13,947 nt of DNA, from positions 1 to 13,947 of the forward strand of contig JAPWVC010000022.1 of assembly GCA_028275195.1 (NCBI GenBank), written 5' to 3'. The translations under genes were made by a program, and so were the position numbers. Below, one piece after another: positions 6,254 to 12,897 of the stretch; within the stretch, counting starts at the first letter, position 1; the number at the start of each line of letters is the position of its first letter. This DNA comes from Candidatus Acetothermia bacterium. GTDB taxonomy: Bacteria; Bipolaricaulota; Bipolaricaulia; RBG-16-55-9; JANLFV01. Below the pieces are notes generated by a model. That model searched no databases and was not told the DNA's origin. It worked only from the letters and a program-made list of their open reading frames with translations.

Positions 6254-7429
6254 TCAAGCGAGATAGACCCGGGCGACCCTCCCCCCGATATGAGTTAAGA
6301 TGGCCTCGACGCAGGGGGCACCGACGCGCTCGGCCAACTCCGTCGCCGGGAGGTGCTCGCCGAAGAGCTCGACCTCCTCCCCCACGGCCACGCCCCGGAG
6401 CTCAGTGACATCGATGGTCGTCTGGTCCATGGAGACCCGGCCGACGATCGGAGCCCTCGCCCCTCGGCCAGGGAGGGCCACCTCCCCGCGGTTGGAAAGC
6501 CGGACATCGAGGCCGTCGGCATAGCCGATAGGGATGACAGCAATCCGGGAAGGGCGCGAAGTCCGGAAGCTCCTGCCATAGCCGATATAGGTCCCCCGTG
6601 GGACCGCCCGGACGGCCACGATCCAGGTGCGGAGGGCCATGATCGGCCTGATTCCTCTCGTCCAGTCGGCCTCGACCTCGGGATAGCCGTAGAGCAAGAT
6701 CCCCGGCCGGACCATGTTTAGGTAGCCGCTTGTCACCCCCTCGAAGTAGCCCAACAGCCCCGCGGAGTTGGCAATATGGCGGAGCGGGGGGAGGAGGCCG
6801 GCCCGGTCGAGCTTCTCTAACACCTCATTGAACCTTGCGATCTGCGCAAGGGTATACTCCCGATCCTCCGGCCTTGGGCTGGCAGCGACGCTGAGATGGC
6901 TGAAGATCCCCTCGACCTGGAGGGACTTGAACTGCCTTAAGCGCCGGAAGAATGAGAGGGCCTCCTCCGGCTTGATGCCGATCCTTCCCAGGCCGGTATC
7001 GACCTTCACCTGGACCTTCGGCTGGGTCCCGCGCCTCCGGGCCTCGCGGTCGAGGGCCCGGGCGAAGTCGAGCCCAGTGAGGGTGATCGCAATATCCAAT
7101 TCGCCCAGCTCCGCGAGGAGCGGGAGGTGATGGGGATGAGAGAGGCCGAGGACTAAGATCGGGAGCTCCACCCCCGCCTGGCGTAACTGGAGGGCCTCTT
7201 GGAGGTTGGCGACCCCTAGGGCCGCGATCCCAGCGGCCTCGGCCCTCCGGGCGATGGGGACCGCGCCATGGCCATAGGCGTCGGCTTTGACAACAAAAAG
7301 GAGCCGCGCCCCCCGACTGACGAGCCTCTCCTTGACGATGGCGATGTTCTGCTCTAGGCGAGCGAGGTCTACCCGCGCCTCGGCCATCGCCAGGGTCCCG
7401 GCCCTCGTCAGCTCGCGGAGCTCGATCAT
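6254..7429 (-). CDS. alr: Alanine racemase
   Basis: Alanine racemase is the PLP enzyme that makes D-alanine for peptidoglycan. The 391-residue product, counted from the ATG at 7429, shows the PLP lysine motif VVKADAYGHG (K48), VDTGLGRIG (143-151), HIANSAG (218-224), the catalytic tyrosine in GYGRSF (Y284), IPIGYADG and GRVSMDQTTID (330-340). The frame stays open to 7591, but that would overlap pyrB and add a low-complexity Arg-rich tail, so I place the start at 7429. A shorter start at 7387 would leave no residues before the first conserved strand. The only good Shine-Dalgarno sequence (AAGGAGGG, 7452-7459) is 22 nt away, so the start is not firm. The gene is divergent from pyrB and stands alone. 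Confidence 0.93.
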   Translation of the reverse strand: MIELRELTRAGTLAMAEARVDLARLEQNIAIVKERLVSRGARLLFVVKADAYGHGAVPIARRAEAAGIAALGVANLQEALQLRQAGVELPILVLGLSHPHHLPLLAELGELDIAITLTGLDFARALDREARRRGTQPKVQVKVDTGLGRIGIKPEEALSFFRRLRQFKSLQVEGIFSHLSVAASPRPEDREYTLAQIARFNEVLEKLDRAGLLPPLRHIANSAGLLGYFEGVTSGYLNMVRPGILLYGYPEVEADWTRGIRPIMALRTWIVAVRAVPRGTYIGYGRSFRTSRPSRIAVIPIGYADGLDVRLSNRGEVALPGRGARAPIVGRVSMDQTTIDVTELRGVAVGEEVELFGEHLPATELAERVGAPCVEAILTHIGGRVARVYLA

Positions 7430-7507
7430 CCGCCCATGGTAGGGCCTCGAGCCCTCCTTGGGTAAGGACCGGCTTCTGGCCCACCGGGGACTTCTTTCCC
7501 GGGCTAT

Positions 7508-7536
7508 TTGCCGCCCTCGCTCGCTATGACTATAAT
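7508..7536 (+). promoter_or_regulatory. Sigma-70-type promoter of the pyrBI-rtcB run
   Basis: TTGCCG (7508-7513) and a perfect TATAAT (7531-7536) are 17 bp apart. The start should be near 7543, about 20 nt before the pyrB ATG. The leader has no evident Shine-Dalgarno site but can form a CTTCG/CGAAG hairpin (7545-7549 with 7558-7562) right against the ATG. Confidence 0.75.
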
Positions 7537-7562
7537 GCGAAAGGCTTCGCACGCTCTCGAAG

Positions 7563-8468
7563 ATGACGGCTTGGCGAGGGGCAGATCTCATCTCGATCCG
7601 CGACCTCGGGCGGGAGGAGATCGAGAAGGTCCTCGATCGGGCTCAGACGATCAGGCCGGACTCGAGCCTCCTCCGCGGCCGGGTGATGGCCTCGCTCTTC
7701 TTCGAGCCCTCGACCAGGACCCAGCTCTCCTTCGCCACAGCCATGGAAAGGCTCGGTGGGAGCGTCATCGGCTTTTCCGGGGTCGAGGGGACCAGCATCC
7801 AGAAGGGCGAGTCGCTCTACGACACGATCAAGATGGTCGAACGCTACGCCGATGTGATCGTCATCCGCCACCCTCTTGAGGGGAGCGCGCGGTTCGCCGC
7901 CGATGTGGCTCAAATCCCCGTGATCAATGCCGGGGACGGGGCGAACCAGCATCCGAGCCAGACCTTGCTCGACCTCTTCACGATCAGGAGGTTCTGTGGC
8001 CGGCTCGATGGCCTTTCCATCGGGATGGTCGGGGACCTCAAATACGGCCGGACAGTCCATTCCCTAGCGACGGCCTTGACTCACTTCGAGGGGGTGAAGC
8101 TCCGCCTCATCTCCCCACCGCTGCTGCGGATGCCCCCGCGGATCTTGGAGGAGGAGCTCCGCGGGAAGATAGAGTTCGAGGAGACCGAGGAGCTGGAGCT
8201 CTCCGACTTGGATGTCGTCTATATGACCCGGATCCAGCGGGAGCGGTTCCCCGATGTCGAGGAGTATGAGCGAGTGAAGGGGGCTTACATCCTTGATCTG
8301 GAGGCCTGTCGGCAGCTCAAGCCCGAGGCGATAATCCTTCACCCCCTCCCCAGGGTCGGGGAGATCGACCCGGAAGTGGACCGGCTCCCCCAGGCCAAAT
8401 ACTTCGAGCAGGCCGCTAGTGGCGTCCCTGTCAGGATGGCCCTGCTCTCGTTGATCCTGCTGGGGTGA
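7563..8468 (+). CDS. pyrB: Aspartate carbamoyltransferase catalytic chain
   Basis: PyrB joins carbamoyl phosphate and aspartate in the first committed step of pyrimidine synthesis. The 301-residue length is typical of the catalytic chain. Motifs in order are the carbamoyl-phosphate loop FEPSTRT (47-53), the 80s loop SIQKGES (78-84, K81), RHPLEGSAR (102-110), NAGDGANQHPSQTLLDLFT (122-140), GDLKYGRTVHSL (157-168), MTRIQRERF (221-229) and HPLPRVGEI (260-268). All active-site elements of the E. coli enzyme have counterparts. It is first in a run of five genes and its stop overlaps the possible GTG start of pyrI. The start ATG at 7563 lacks a clear ribosome site. Confidence 0.97.
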   Translation: MTAWRGADLISIRDLGREEIEKVLDRAQTIRPDSSLLRGRVMASLFFEPSTRTQLSFATAMERLGGSVIGFSGVEGTSIQKGESLYDTIKMVERYADVIVIRHPLEGSARFAADVAQIPVINAGDGANQHPSQTLLDLFTIRRFCGRLDGLSIGMVGDLKYGRTVHSLATALTHFEGVKLRLISPPLLRMPPRILEEELRGKIEFEETEELELSDLDVVYMTRIQRERFPDVEEYERVKGAYILDLEACRQLKPEAIILHPLPRVGEIDPEVDRLPQAKYFEQAASGVPVRMALLSLILLG

Positions 8469-8938
8469 AGATGGAAGAGAAGGAAGAGCTGAAGGTCTCG
8501 AAGATCGCGGAAGGGACGGTGATCGACCACATCCGGGCCGGGCGGGCCCCGCTCGTCCTCAAGATCTTAGGGATTGAGGCCGGCTTCCCCGACTCGGTGA
8601 TCGTGGCGATGAATGTCCGCTCCACCCGCTATGGGAAGAAAGACATCGTCAAGGTCGAGGGCCAATTCCTCGATGAGGAGAAGATCAACAAGATCGCGCT
8701 CATCTCGCCTCAGGCGACGATCAACATCATCAGGAGCTACAAGGTGGTGAAGAAGGACCAGGTCGAGCTCCCCAAGCGATTGGTCGGGATCGTCAAGTGC
8801 CCGAACCGGAACTGCATCACCAACAGCCCGGAGGGGGTCGAGACTATCTTCCATACCGAAGCCAGTGCGGGGGGCCCTCGCCTCCGCTGCCACTACTGCG
8901 AGGAATCGGTCGAGCTGGCGGAGGTGGAACTTCTCTAA
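8465..8938 (+). CDS. pyrI: Aspartate carbamoyltransferase regulatory chain
   Basis: PyrI binds nucleotides (CTP, UTP, ATP in known enzymes) and holds the catalytic trimers together through a zinc domain. The 157-residue product has the N-terminal allosteric domain (VSKIAEGTVIDHI, then GKKDIVKVEG and ISPQATINIIRSYKVV) and a C-terminal zinc domain with four cysteines at 112, 117, 142 and 145 (CPNRNC and CHYC). The wording, for example EELKVSKIAEGTVIDHIRAG and NCITNSPEG, is nearer to the Methanocaldococcus protein than to the E. coli one, as I recall them. The GTG at 8465 overlaps the pyrB stop (GTGA). An ATG two codons later (8471) is an equally plausible start. Its presence means the complex is probably a class B, allosterically controlled holoenzyme. 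Confidence 0.96.
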   Translation: MKMEEKEELKVSKIAEGTVIDHIRAGRAPLVLKILGIEAGFPDSVIVAMNVRSTRYGKKDIVKVEGQFLDEEKINKIALISPQATINIIRSYKVVKKDQVELPKRLVGIVKCPNRNCITNSPEGVETIFHTEASAGGPRLRCHYCEESVELAEVELL

Positions 8939-8940
8939 GG

Positions 8941-9522
8941 ATGCGCGCCTTCTTCTGCATTGAGCTCGATGACCCGATCAAGGACGGCCTGAACGGGCTG
9001 ATCCAGGCCCTGAAGCGCGAGCGGGCCCTCCAAGCGGCAAGGGTGAGCTGGGTCAAGCGGGAGAACCTCCATGTGACCGTGAAGTTCTTGGGCGAGATCG
9101 CGGAGGAGCAGCTCGAGGAGCTGAAGCTCGTCGCCCAGGCCGCCTGGGCCGGCATGGGCGGAAAGCCCTTCTCGCTAGGGCTGGACCGGCTCGGGGCCTT
9201 CCCTAGCCCCGCACGGCCGCGGGTGATCTGGGCCGGTAGCTCCGCCCCGCCGCAAGAGATCATCAAGCTATATGAGCAGTTAGAGAGGGAATTAGAGCCC
9301 CTCGGCTTCCCCCCGGAAGGGAAGCCCTATACCCCGCATGTGACGCTCGGGCGGGTGAAGGGCGGGGCAGGGGCAGGCGGCCTCGCGGGGGTGAGGCTCC
9401 CGCCATTCCACTTTATCGCCGAGGCCCGGGGGTTGACATTGATGGAGAGCCAGCTCGACCCCGCTGGGGCGATCTACAGGCCGCTCTTCAGGCTAGGGCC
9501 GGGACCGGGAGGAGCACTTTAA
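8941..9522 (+). CDS. thpR: RNA 2',3'-cyclic phosphodiesterase (2'-5' RNA ligase-like, 2H family)
   Basis: This 193-residue protein belongs to the 2H phosphoesterase family (LigT/ThpR), which opens 2',3'-cyclic phosphates on RNA to 2'-phosphates and shows 2'-5' ligase activity in vitro. The two catalytic histidine motifs are present and correctly spaced: HVTVKFLG (H44, T46) and HVTLGRVK (H133, T135). The N-terminus MRAFFCIELDD is typical. The start at 8941 lies 2 nt after the pyrI stop. GGAGGTGG in the end of pyrI (8920-8927) may serve it, though at 13 nt it is far. A longer frame to 8797 inside pyrI has no family similarity. Cyclic phosphate ends are also RtcB substrates, so it and rtcB may compete for or sequentially process the same ends. 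Confidence 0.93.
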   Translation: MRAFFCIELDDPIKDGLNGLIQALKRERALQAARVSWVKRENLHVTVKFLGEIAEEQLEELKLVAQAAWAGMGGKPFSLGLDRLGAFPSPARPRVIWAGSSAPPQEIIKLYEQLERELEPLGFPPEGKPYTPHVTLGRVKGGAGAGGLAGVRLPPFHFIAEARGLTLMESQLDPAGAIYRPLFRLGPGPGGAL

Positions 9523-9524
9523 CT

Positions 9525-9947
9525 ATGCCCTTCGAGATCCTCGAACACGAGGCCGATGCCGGGGTCCGGGGGATCGGGCGGACGATCGAGGAGGCCTTCT
9601 CCGAGGGGGCGCGAGGGATGTTCTCCCTGATGGTCGAGCTCGAACGGGTCTCGCCTAAGGAGGAGATCGAGCTCACCTGTCGGGCCGATTCTTTAGAGAC
9701 CCTGTTCGTGGCCTGGCTGGGGGAGCTCCTCCTCAAACGCGACCTCACGGGGATGGTCTTCTCGAAGTTCGCGGTCCAGATCTCTCGCGAGGGTGATGGA
9801 TATCACCTCCGCGGGCGGGCCTGGGGCGAGCCCTTAAATCCCGAGAAGCATGGGGCCAAGGTCGAGGTCAAGGCCGCGACCTACGCCGGGCTCAAGCTCG
9901 AGCGGGCCGGCGAGGAATACCGAGTCCAATGCGTCGTCGACCTCTAG
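9525..9947 (+). CDS. Archease, RtcB cofactor protein
   Basis: Archease speeds RtcB turnover and guanylylation and broadens its nucleotide use in the systems studied. The 140-residue product has the family layout: FEILEHEADAGVRGIG at the N-terminus (metal-binding D11), DSLETLFVAWLGELL in the middle, GEPLNPEKHGAKVEVKAATY (101-120), and the C-terminal CVVDL with D139 as the second expected metal ligand. The usual HTADV is HEADAG here, a modest deviation. The start has a good GGGAGGAG site (9507-9514, 10 nt spacing) and lies 2 nt after the thpR stop, so the genes are tightly coupled. It directly precedes rtcB, the common arrangement in archaea and some bacteria. Confidence 0.93.
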   Translation: MPFEILEHEADAGVRGIGRTIEEAFSEGARGMFSLMVELERVSPKEEIELTCRADSLETLFVAWLGELLLKRDLTGMVFSKFAVQISREGDGYHLRGRAWGEPLNPEKHGAKVEVKAATYAGLKLERAGEEYRVQCVVDL

Positions 9948-9960
9948 CGCCGGCTAGAGG
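9941..9960 (+). repeat. Perfect 8-bp inverted repeat at the archease stop
   Basis: CCTCTAGC (9941-9948) and GCTAGAGG (9953-9960) flank a GCCG tetraloop. The archease TAG stop lies in the left arm. No T-tract follows, so it looks more like a processing site, attenuator or protein-binding site than a simple terminator. Confidence 0.6.
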
Positions 9961-9968
9961 GTAGAGGG

Positions 9969-9997
9969 TTGCACCCTGGCCTGGGAGTTGGTTAAAT
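9969..9997 (+). promoter_or_regulatory. Possible internal promoter of rtcB
   Basis: TTGCAC (9969-9974) and TTAAAT (9992-9997, two mismatches) are 17 bp apart. The start would fall at about 10004-10007, at or next to the rtcB ATG, so a leaderless transcript is possible. The palindrome AGGGTTGCACCCT (9965-9977) covers the -35 box and could be an operator. Confidence 0.4.
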
Positions 9998-10006
9998 AGT
10001 GATGCT

Positions 10007-11467
10007 ATGGTCAACCTCGAGCTGAAGAAGATTAACGATTACCTCTGGGAGCTGCCCCAGCAGGGGGAGATGCGCGTCCCCGGCCGGATCTACGGGGACC
10101 AGCGGATCATCGACCACCTGCTGAAGGAGAGCGGCGCGGCCAAGGAGTTCAATGCCCTCCTCCAGGTCCACAATGTCGCCACCCTCCCCGGGATCGTCAA
10201 GGCCTCGCTCGCCATGCCCGACATCCACCCCGGGTATGGCTTCCCCATCGGCGGGGTCGCGGCCTTCGACCCCAAGGACGGGGGGGTGATCGCGATGGGC
10301 GGGATCGGGTTTGACATCAACTGTGGTGTTCGAACCTTGCGCGTTCCACTGAAGAGACATGACATAGAAGCAAGGAAGGAGGAGCTGGCCGACCGGCTCT
10401 TCCGCGAGATCCCCGCGGGGCTCGGCTCGACCGGTGAGCTGAAGCTCTCGATGAAGGAGATCGACCAAGTCCTGATGCAGGGGGCGGAGTTCGCCCTCGC
10501 CCGGGGCTACGGCTTCCCCGAGGACCTGGAATACACGGAGGAGAGGGGGCGGATCGCCGGCTGCGACCCGGGGACCGTGAGCAACCAGGCCAAGGAGCGC
10601 CAGTTCAAGCAGGTCGGGACCCTCGGCTCGGGGAACCACTACCTCGAGGTCCAGTTCGTCGAGGAGATCTACGATGAGGTCGCGGCCCGGGCCTACGGCC
10701 TGGAGAAGGACCAGGTCCTCGTGGCCATCCACTGCGGCTCGCGGGCCTTGGGCCACCAGATCGGCCAGGACTACCTCCAGGAGCTGGAGCGGGCGAGCAA
10801 GAAATATGGGATTCCCATCCGGGAGAGGGAGTTGGTCTGCGCCCCGATCGAGAGCCCCGAAGGGGAGAGATATATCTCCGCGGTGAACTGCGGGATCAAC
10901 TGCGCCTTCGCCAACCGGCAGACGCTGGCCCACCTCGTGAGGAAGGTCTTCGCCGCGGTCTTCGGCCTCAAGCCGGAAGAGATCAAGCTGCTCTACGATG
11001 TGGGGCACAACACCGCCAAGTTCGAGGTCCACGAGGTCGACGGCTCTCGCAAGCGCTTGCTTGTCCACCGGAAGGGCTCCACAAGGGCCTTCGGCCCCGG
11101 AAGGGAAGAGAATCCCCCAAGATACAGGGATGTCGGCCACCCGATCTTCATCGGCGGGACGATGGGGACCTCCAGCTACATCATGCGCGGGACGGAGAAA
11201 GGGCTGAAAGAGACCTTCGGGAGCGGGATCCACGGCGCGGGCCGGGAGATGTCCCGCGAGAAGGCGAAGAAGCAGTTCCGCGGGGAGCAACTCCGGGAGG
11301 AGCTGAAGCGGCAGGGGATCATCGTCCGGGGCCACTCGATGGCCGGCTTAGCTGAGGAGGCCCCCGGGGCTTACAAGGACATCGAGATAGTTGCCGCGGC
11401 GGCCCACAACTCCGGGATCAACCAGAAGGTCGCCAAAGTCCGGCCCATGATAGTGGTTAAAGGCTAG
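10007..11467 (+). CDS. rtcB: RNA-splicing ligase RtcB
   Basis: RtcB joins RNA 2',3'-cyclic phosphate or 3'-phosphate ends to 5'-OH ends using GTP and Mn2+, in tRNA splicing (archaea, animals) or RNA repair (bacteria). The 486-residue length is typical. All catalytic residues are visible, with Pyrococcus numbers from memory: D103 and C106 in GFDINCGVR (D95, C98), N210-H211 in GSGNHYLEVQ (N202, H203), H242 in HCGSR (H234), H334 in VGHNTAKFE (H329), the guanylylated H409 in GIHGAGREMSREKAKK (H404), and K485 near the C-terminus. No intein is present, although codons from C106 on are atypical. The ATG has only a weak ribosome site (GTGAT). It is the last gene of the run and ends 13 bp from the convergent permease. 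Confidence 0.97.
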   Translation: MVNLELKKINDYLWELPQQGEMRVPGRIYGDQRIIDHLLKESGAAKEFNALLQVHNVATLPGIVKASLAMPDIHPGYGFPIGGVAAFDPKDGGVIAMGGIGFDINCGVRTLRVPLKRHDIEARKEELADRLFREIPAGLGSTGELKLSMKEIDQVLMQGAEFALARGYGFPEDLEYTEERGRIAGCDPGTVSNQAKERQFKQVGTLGSGNHYLEVQFVEEIYDEVAARAYGLEKDQVLVAIHCGSRALGHQIGQDYLQELERASKKYGIPIRERELVCAPIESPEGERYISAVNCGINCAFANRQTLAHLVRKVFAAVFGLKPEEIKLLYDVGHNTAKFEVHEVDGSRKRLLVHRKGSTRAFGPGREENPPRYRDVGHPIFIGGTMGTSSYIMRGTEKGLKETFGSGIHGAGREMSREKAKKQFRGEQLREELKRQGIIVRGHSMAGLAEEAPGAYKDIEIVAAAAHNSGINQKVAKVRPMIVVKG

Positions 11468-11486
11468 ATTAACCCCAAGCCTAGCC
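11462..11486. repeat. Inverted repeat joining two convergent stop codons
   Basis: GGCTAG (11462-11467) and CTAGCC (11481-11486) flank 13 nt. Each arm holds the TAG stop of one convergent gene. A second, overlapping repeat GGTTAA/TTAACC (11455-11460 with 11469-11474) exists. Both stems are only 6 bp and lack T-tracts, so a termination role is weakly supported. Confidence 0.4.
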
Positions 11487-12623
11487 GGGCTGACCTTCGG
11501 CCCCGACCTTCACTCGCGGGTCGAGGATCGCATAGACGATATCCAAGAGGAAGACCGTAATCGCCAAGAGGTAGGCGTAGAGGACGACTGAGGCCACGAT
11601 CACTGGGGTGTCGAAGCTCCCGATCGCCTCATAGAGTAGCCGCCCCAGCCCAGGCCAGACGAAGATCGTCTCCGTAACGATCCCGCCGGTCCAGACCCCG
11701 ATGAGCAAAAGCGCGAAGCTGGTGATGATCGTAGGCAGGGTCGGGCGGAGGATATAGCGCCGCTCGATCGCACCCGAGGGGAGCCCCTTGGCCTTGGCCA
11801 TCTCCACATAGTCCTCGCTGGAGAAGATCAAGAAGAAGGTCCGCCAACTGTAAATGGCGATGAAGATCTCCTCGACGAGTAGGGCCGCGATCGGGAGGAC
11901 CAAGTGCTTGCAGACGCTCAGAGTATACCCCAGTGTGGTCTTCGGTGGCGGGGCATCGACGATCCCACCATAAGGGAGGACCCGGAGCACCGAGGCGAAG
12001 ACAAGGATGAGCAAGATCCCATAAAACCAGGGCGGGGGCGCGGAGGTCGGGGCGAGGGCGATCACCAACCGGTCGAGGAAGCTCCCATAGCGGCGGGAGA
12101 GGTAGAGGGCAAAGAAGACCGAGATGAAGAAGAGCAGCAATTCCCCGGTTCCCCAGAGCAAGAGGGTGGCCGGCAACCTCTCCAGCAGGATCAGCCGGAC
12201 CTGCCGCGAGCCGCTGTCGCTCACCAGGTGTTCCGCCCGGCCCAGGCTGAGCGAGAGGGCAGTGGTGAGGTATCCGAAGCTCCGGAGGATGAAGGGCTTG
12301 TCCAGCCCCAGCCGCTTGATCTCGAGCTCCACTTTCTCCTCCACATACTTCTTGATCTCGCTCGCTGGGCGGCCCTGGAGCGCAGGATTGGCCAGGACCG
12401 AGGCCCCCACCTGCTCCCGGATCTCGCTGATCTTAATCTGGTCCACATACCCGCCCATGTTGGCGATGAGGATCGTGAGGTAGACCCCGACCACCGCGGC
12501 GAGGAAGAGGGCGATCCCCCGAGTGAGGACATACTTAACCAGGCGATGGAGGGCCTCCATGGCCGCGTTCCGCCTGGCCAGCCATCTCTCCCTAGACTTA
12601 GATGTTAAGGTCGCCTCAGCCAT
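11481..12623 (-). CDS. Peptide/nickel-type ABC transporter permease (DppB/OppB family)
   Basis: This 380-residue membrane protein is a permease of the dipeptide/oligopeptide/nickel ABC family. It has one N-terminal helix (about 34-54), an external loop of about 95 residues, then five more helices (about 152-175, 187-215, 240-260, 298-322, 342-366). The cytoplasmic coupling loop that contacts the ATPase is visible as SEDYVEMAKAKGLPSGAIER (269-288), followed by RYILRPTLPTI. The C-terminal DIVYAILDPRVKVG is a family hallmark. The start at 12623 has GGGAG at 12633-12637 with 9 nt spacing; a Met at codon 22 is an alternative. It follows the small membrane protein by 51 bp and is last in its operon. 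No DppC partner follows, so that gene must lie beyond the right edge or elsewhere. Confidence 0.94.
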   Translation of the reverse strand: MAEATLTSKSRERWLARRNAAMEALHRLVKYVLTRGIALFLAAVVGVYLTILIANMGGYVDQIKISEIREQVGASVLANPALQGRPASEIKKYVEEKVELEIKRLGLDKPFILRSFGYLTTALSLSLGRAEHLVSDSGSRQVRLILLERLPATLLLWGTGELLLFFISVFFALYLSRRYGSFLDRLVIALAPTSAPPPWFYGILLILVFASVLRVLPYGGIVDAPPPKTTLGYTLSVCKHLVLPIAALLVEEIFIAIYSWRTFFLIFSSEDYVEMAKAKGLPSGAIERRYILRPTLPTIITSFALLLIGVWTGGIVTETIFVWPGLGRLLYEAIGSFDTPVIVASVVLYAYLLAITVFLLDIVYAILDPRVKVGAEGQPG

Positions 12624-12674
12624 CTCTTAATTCTCCCTGATGAGTTCCTCCCGGAAGGGCGCCCATGGCCGGGC

Positions 12675-12890
12675 TCAACCCCGGCCGGCCCCTCCAGAAC
12701 GGATGTATTGGACGACCCCGGAGAAGCCGATGATCAGGCCGCTGAGAGAGGAGATATAGGCCAGGAAGTTTAAAGAGAAGGTCGACTCAATGAGCCGGAT
12801 GACCATCAATAGCGGCAGGAGGACCCCGAGGAGGAGGAGGGCAAAGCCGATAAGCATCAGCCGCAACGGGCTTTTCTCTAGCAGCTTCAT
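12675..12890 (-). CDS. Small two-helix membrane protein of unknown function
   Basis: This 71-residue protein has two clear membrane helices, LRLMLIGFALLLLGVLLPLLMV (about 9-30) and YISSLSGLIIGFSGVVQYI (about 45-63). A short polar turn joins them and the C-terminus is Gly-rich and basic. I do not recognise a family. It starts 7 nt after the ABC ATPase stop and lies before the permease, so it is probably made with the transporter. It may be an accessory or assembly subunit, but this is inference from position only. The start ATG at 12890 has no convincing Shine-Dalgarno site, which points to translational coupling with the ATPase gene. Confidence 0.7.
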   Translation of the reverse strand: MKLLEKSPLRLMLIGFALLLLGVLLPLLMVIRLIESTFSLNFLAYISSLSGLIIGFSGVVQYIRSGGAGRG

Positions 12891-12897
12891 CTTTGTA

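Noticed and set aside
7430..7591. N-terminal extension of alanine racemase by 54 residues
   Set aside because: It would overlap the pyrB start and promoter, is Arg/Ser-rich without family similarity, and would make the protein longer than usual.
8797..8940. N-terminal extension of the RNA cyclic phosphodiesterase into pyrI
   Set aside because: The 2H family starts at MRAFFCIELDD; the extension is out-of-frame pyrI sequence rich in Pro and Gly.
9433..9438. Consensus TTGACA within thpR as an internal promoter
   Set aside because: No -10-like hexamer occurs 16-18 bp downstream; the sequence there is GC-rich coding DNA.
10318..10345. A tRNA T-arm-like GTTCGAACC in rtcB as an attachment site
   Set aside because: The flanking bases do not form the 5-bp T stem on either strand and no integrase or element boundary is near.
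9992..11335. A 447-codon frame on the minus strand, antisense to rtcB
   Set aside because: It mirrors rtcB, whose catalytic motifs are all intact. The product is Leu/Asp/Pro-rich without recognisable motifs. Long antisense frames are expected in GC-rich genes with this codon bias.
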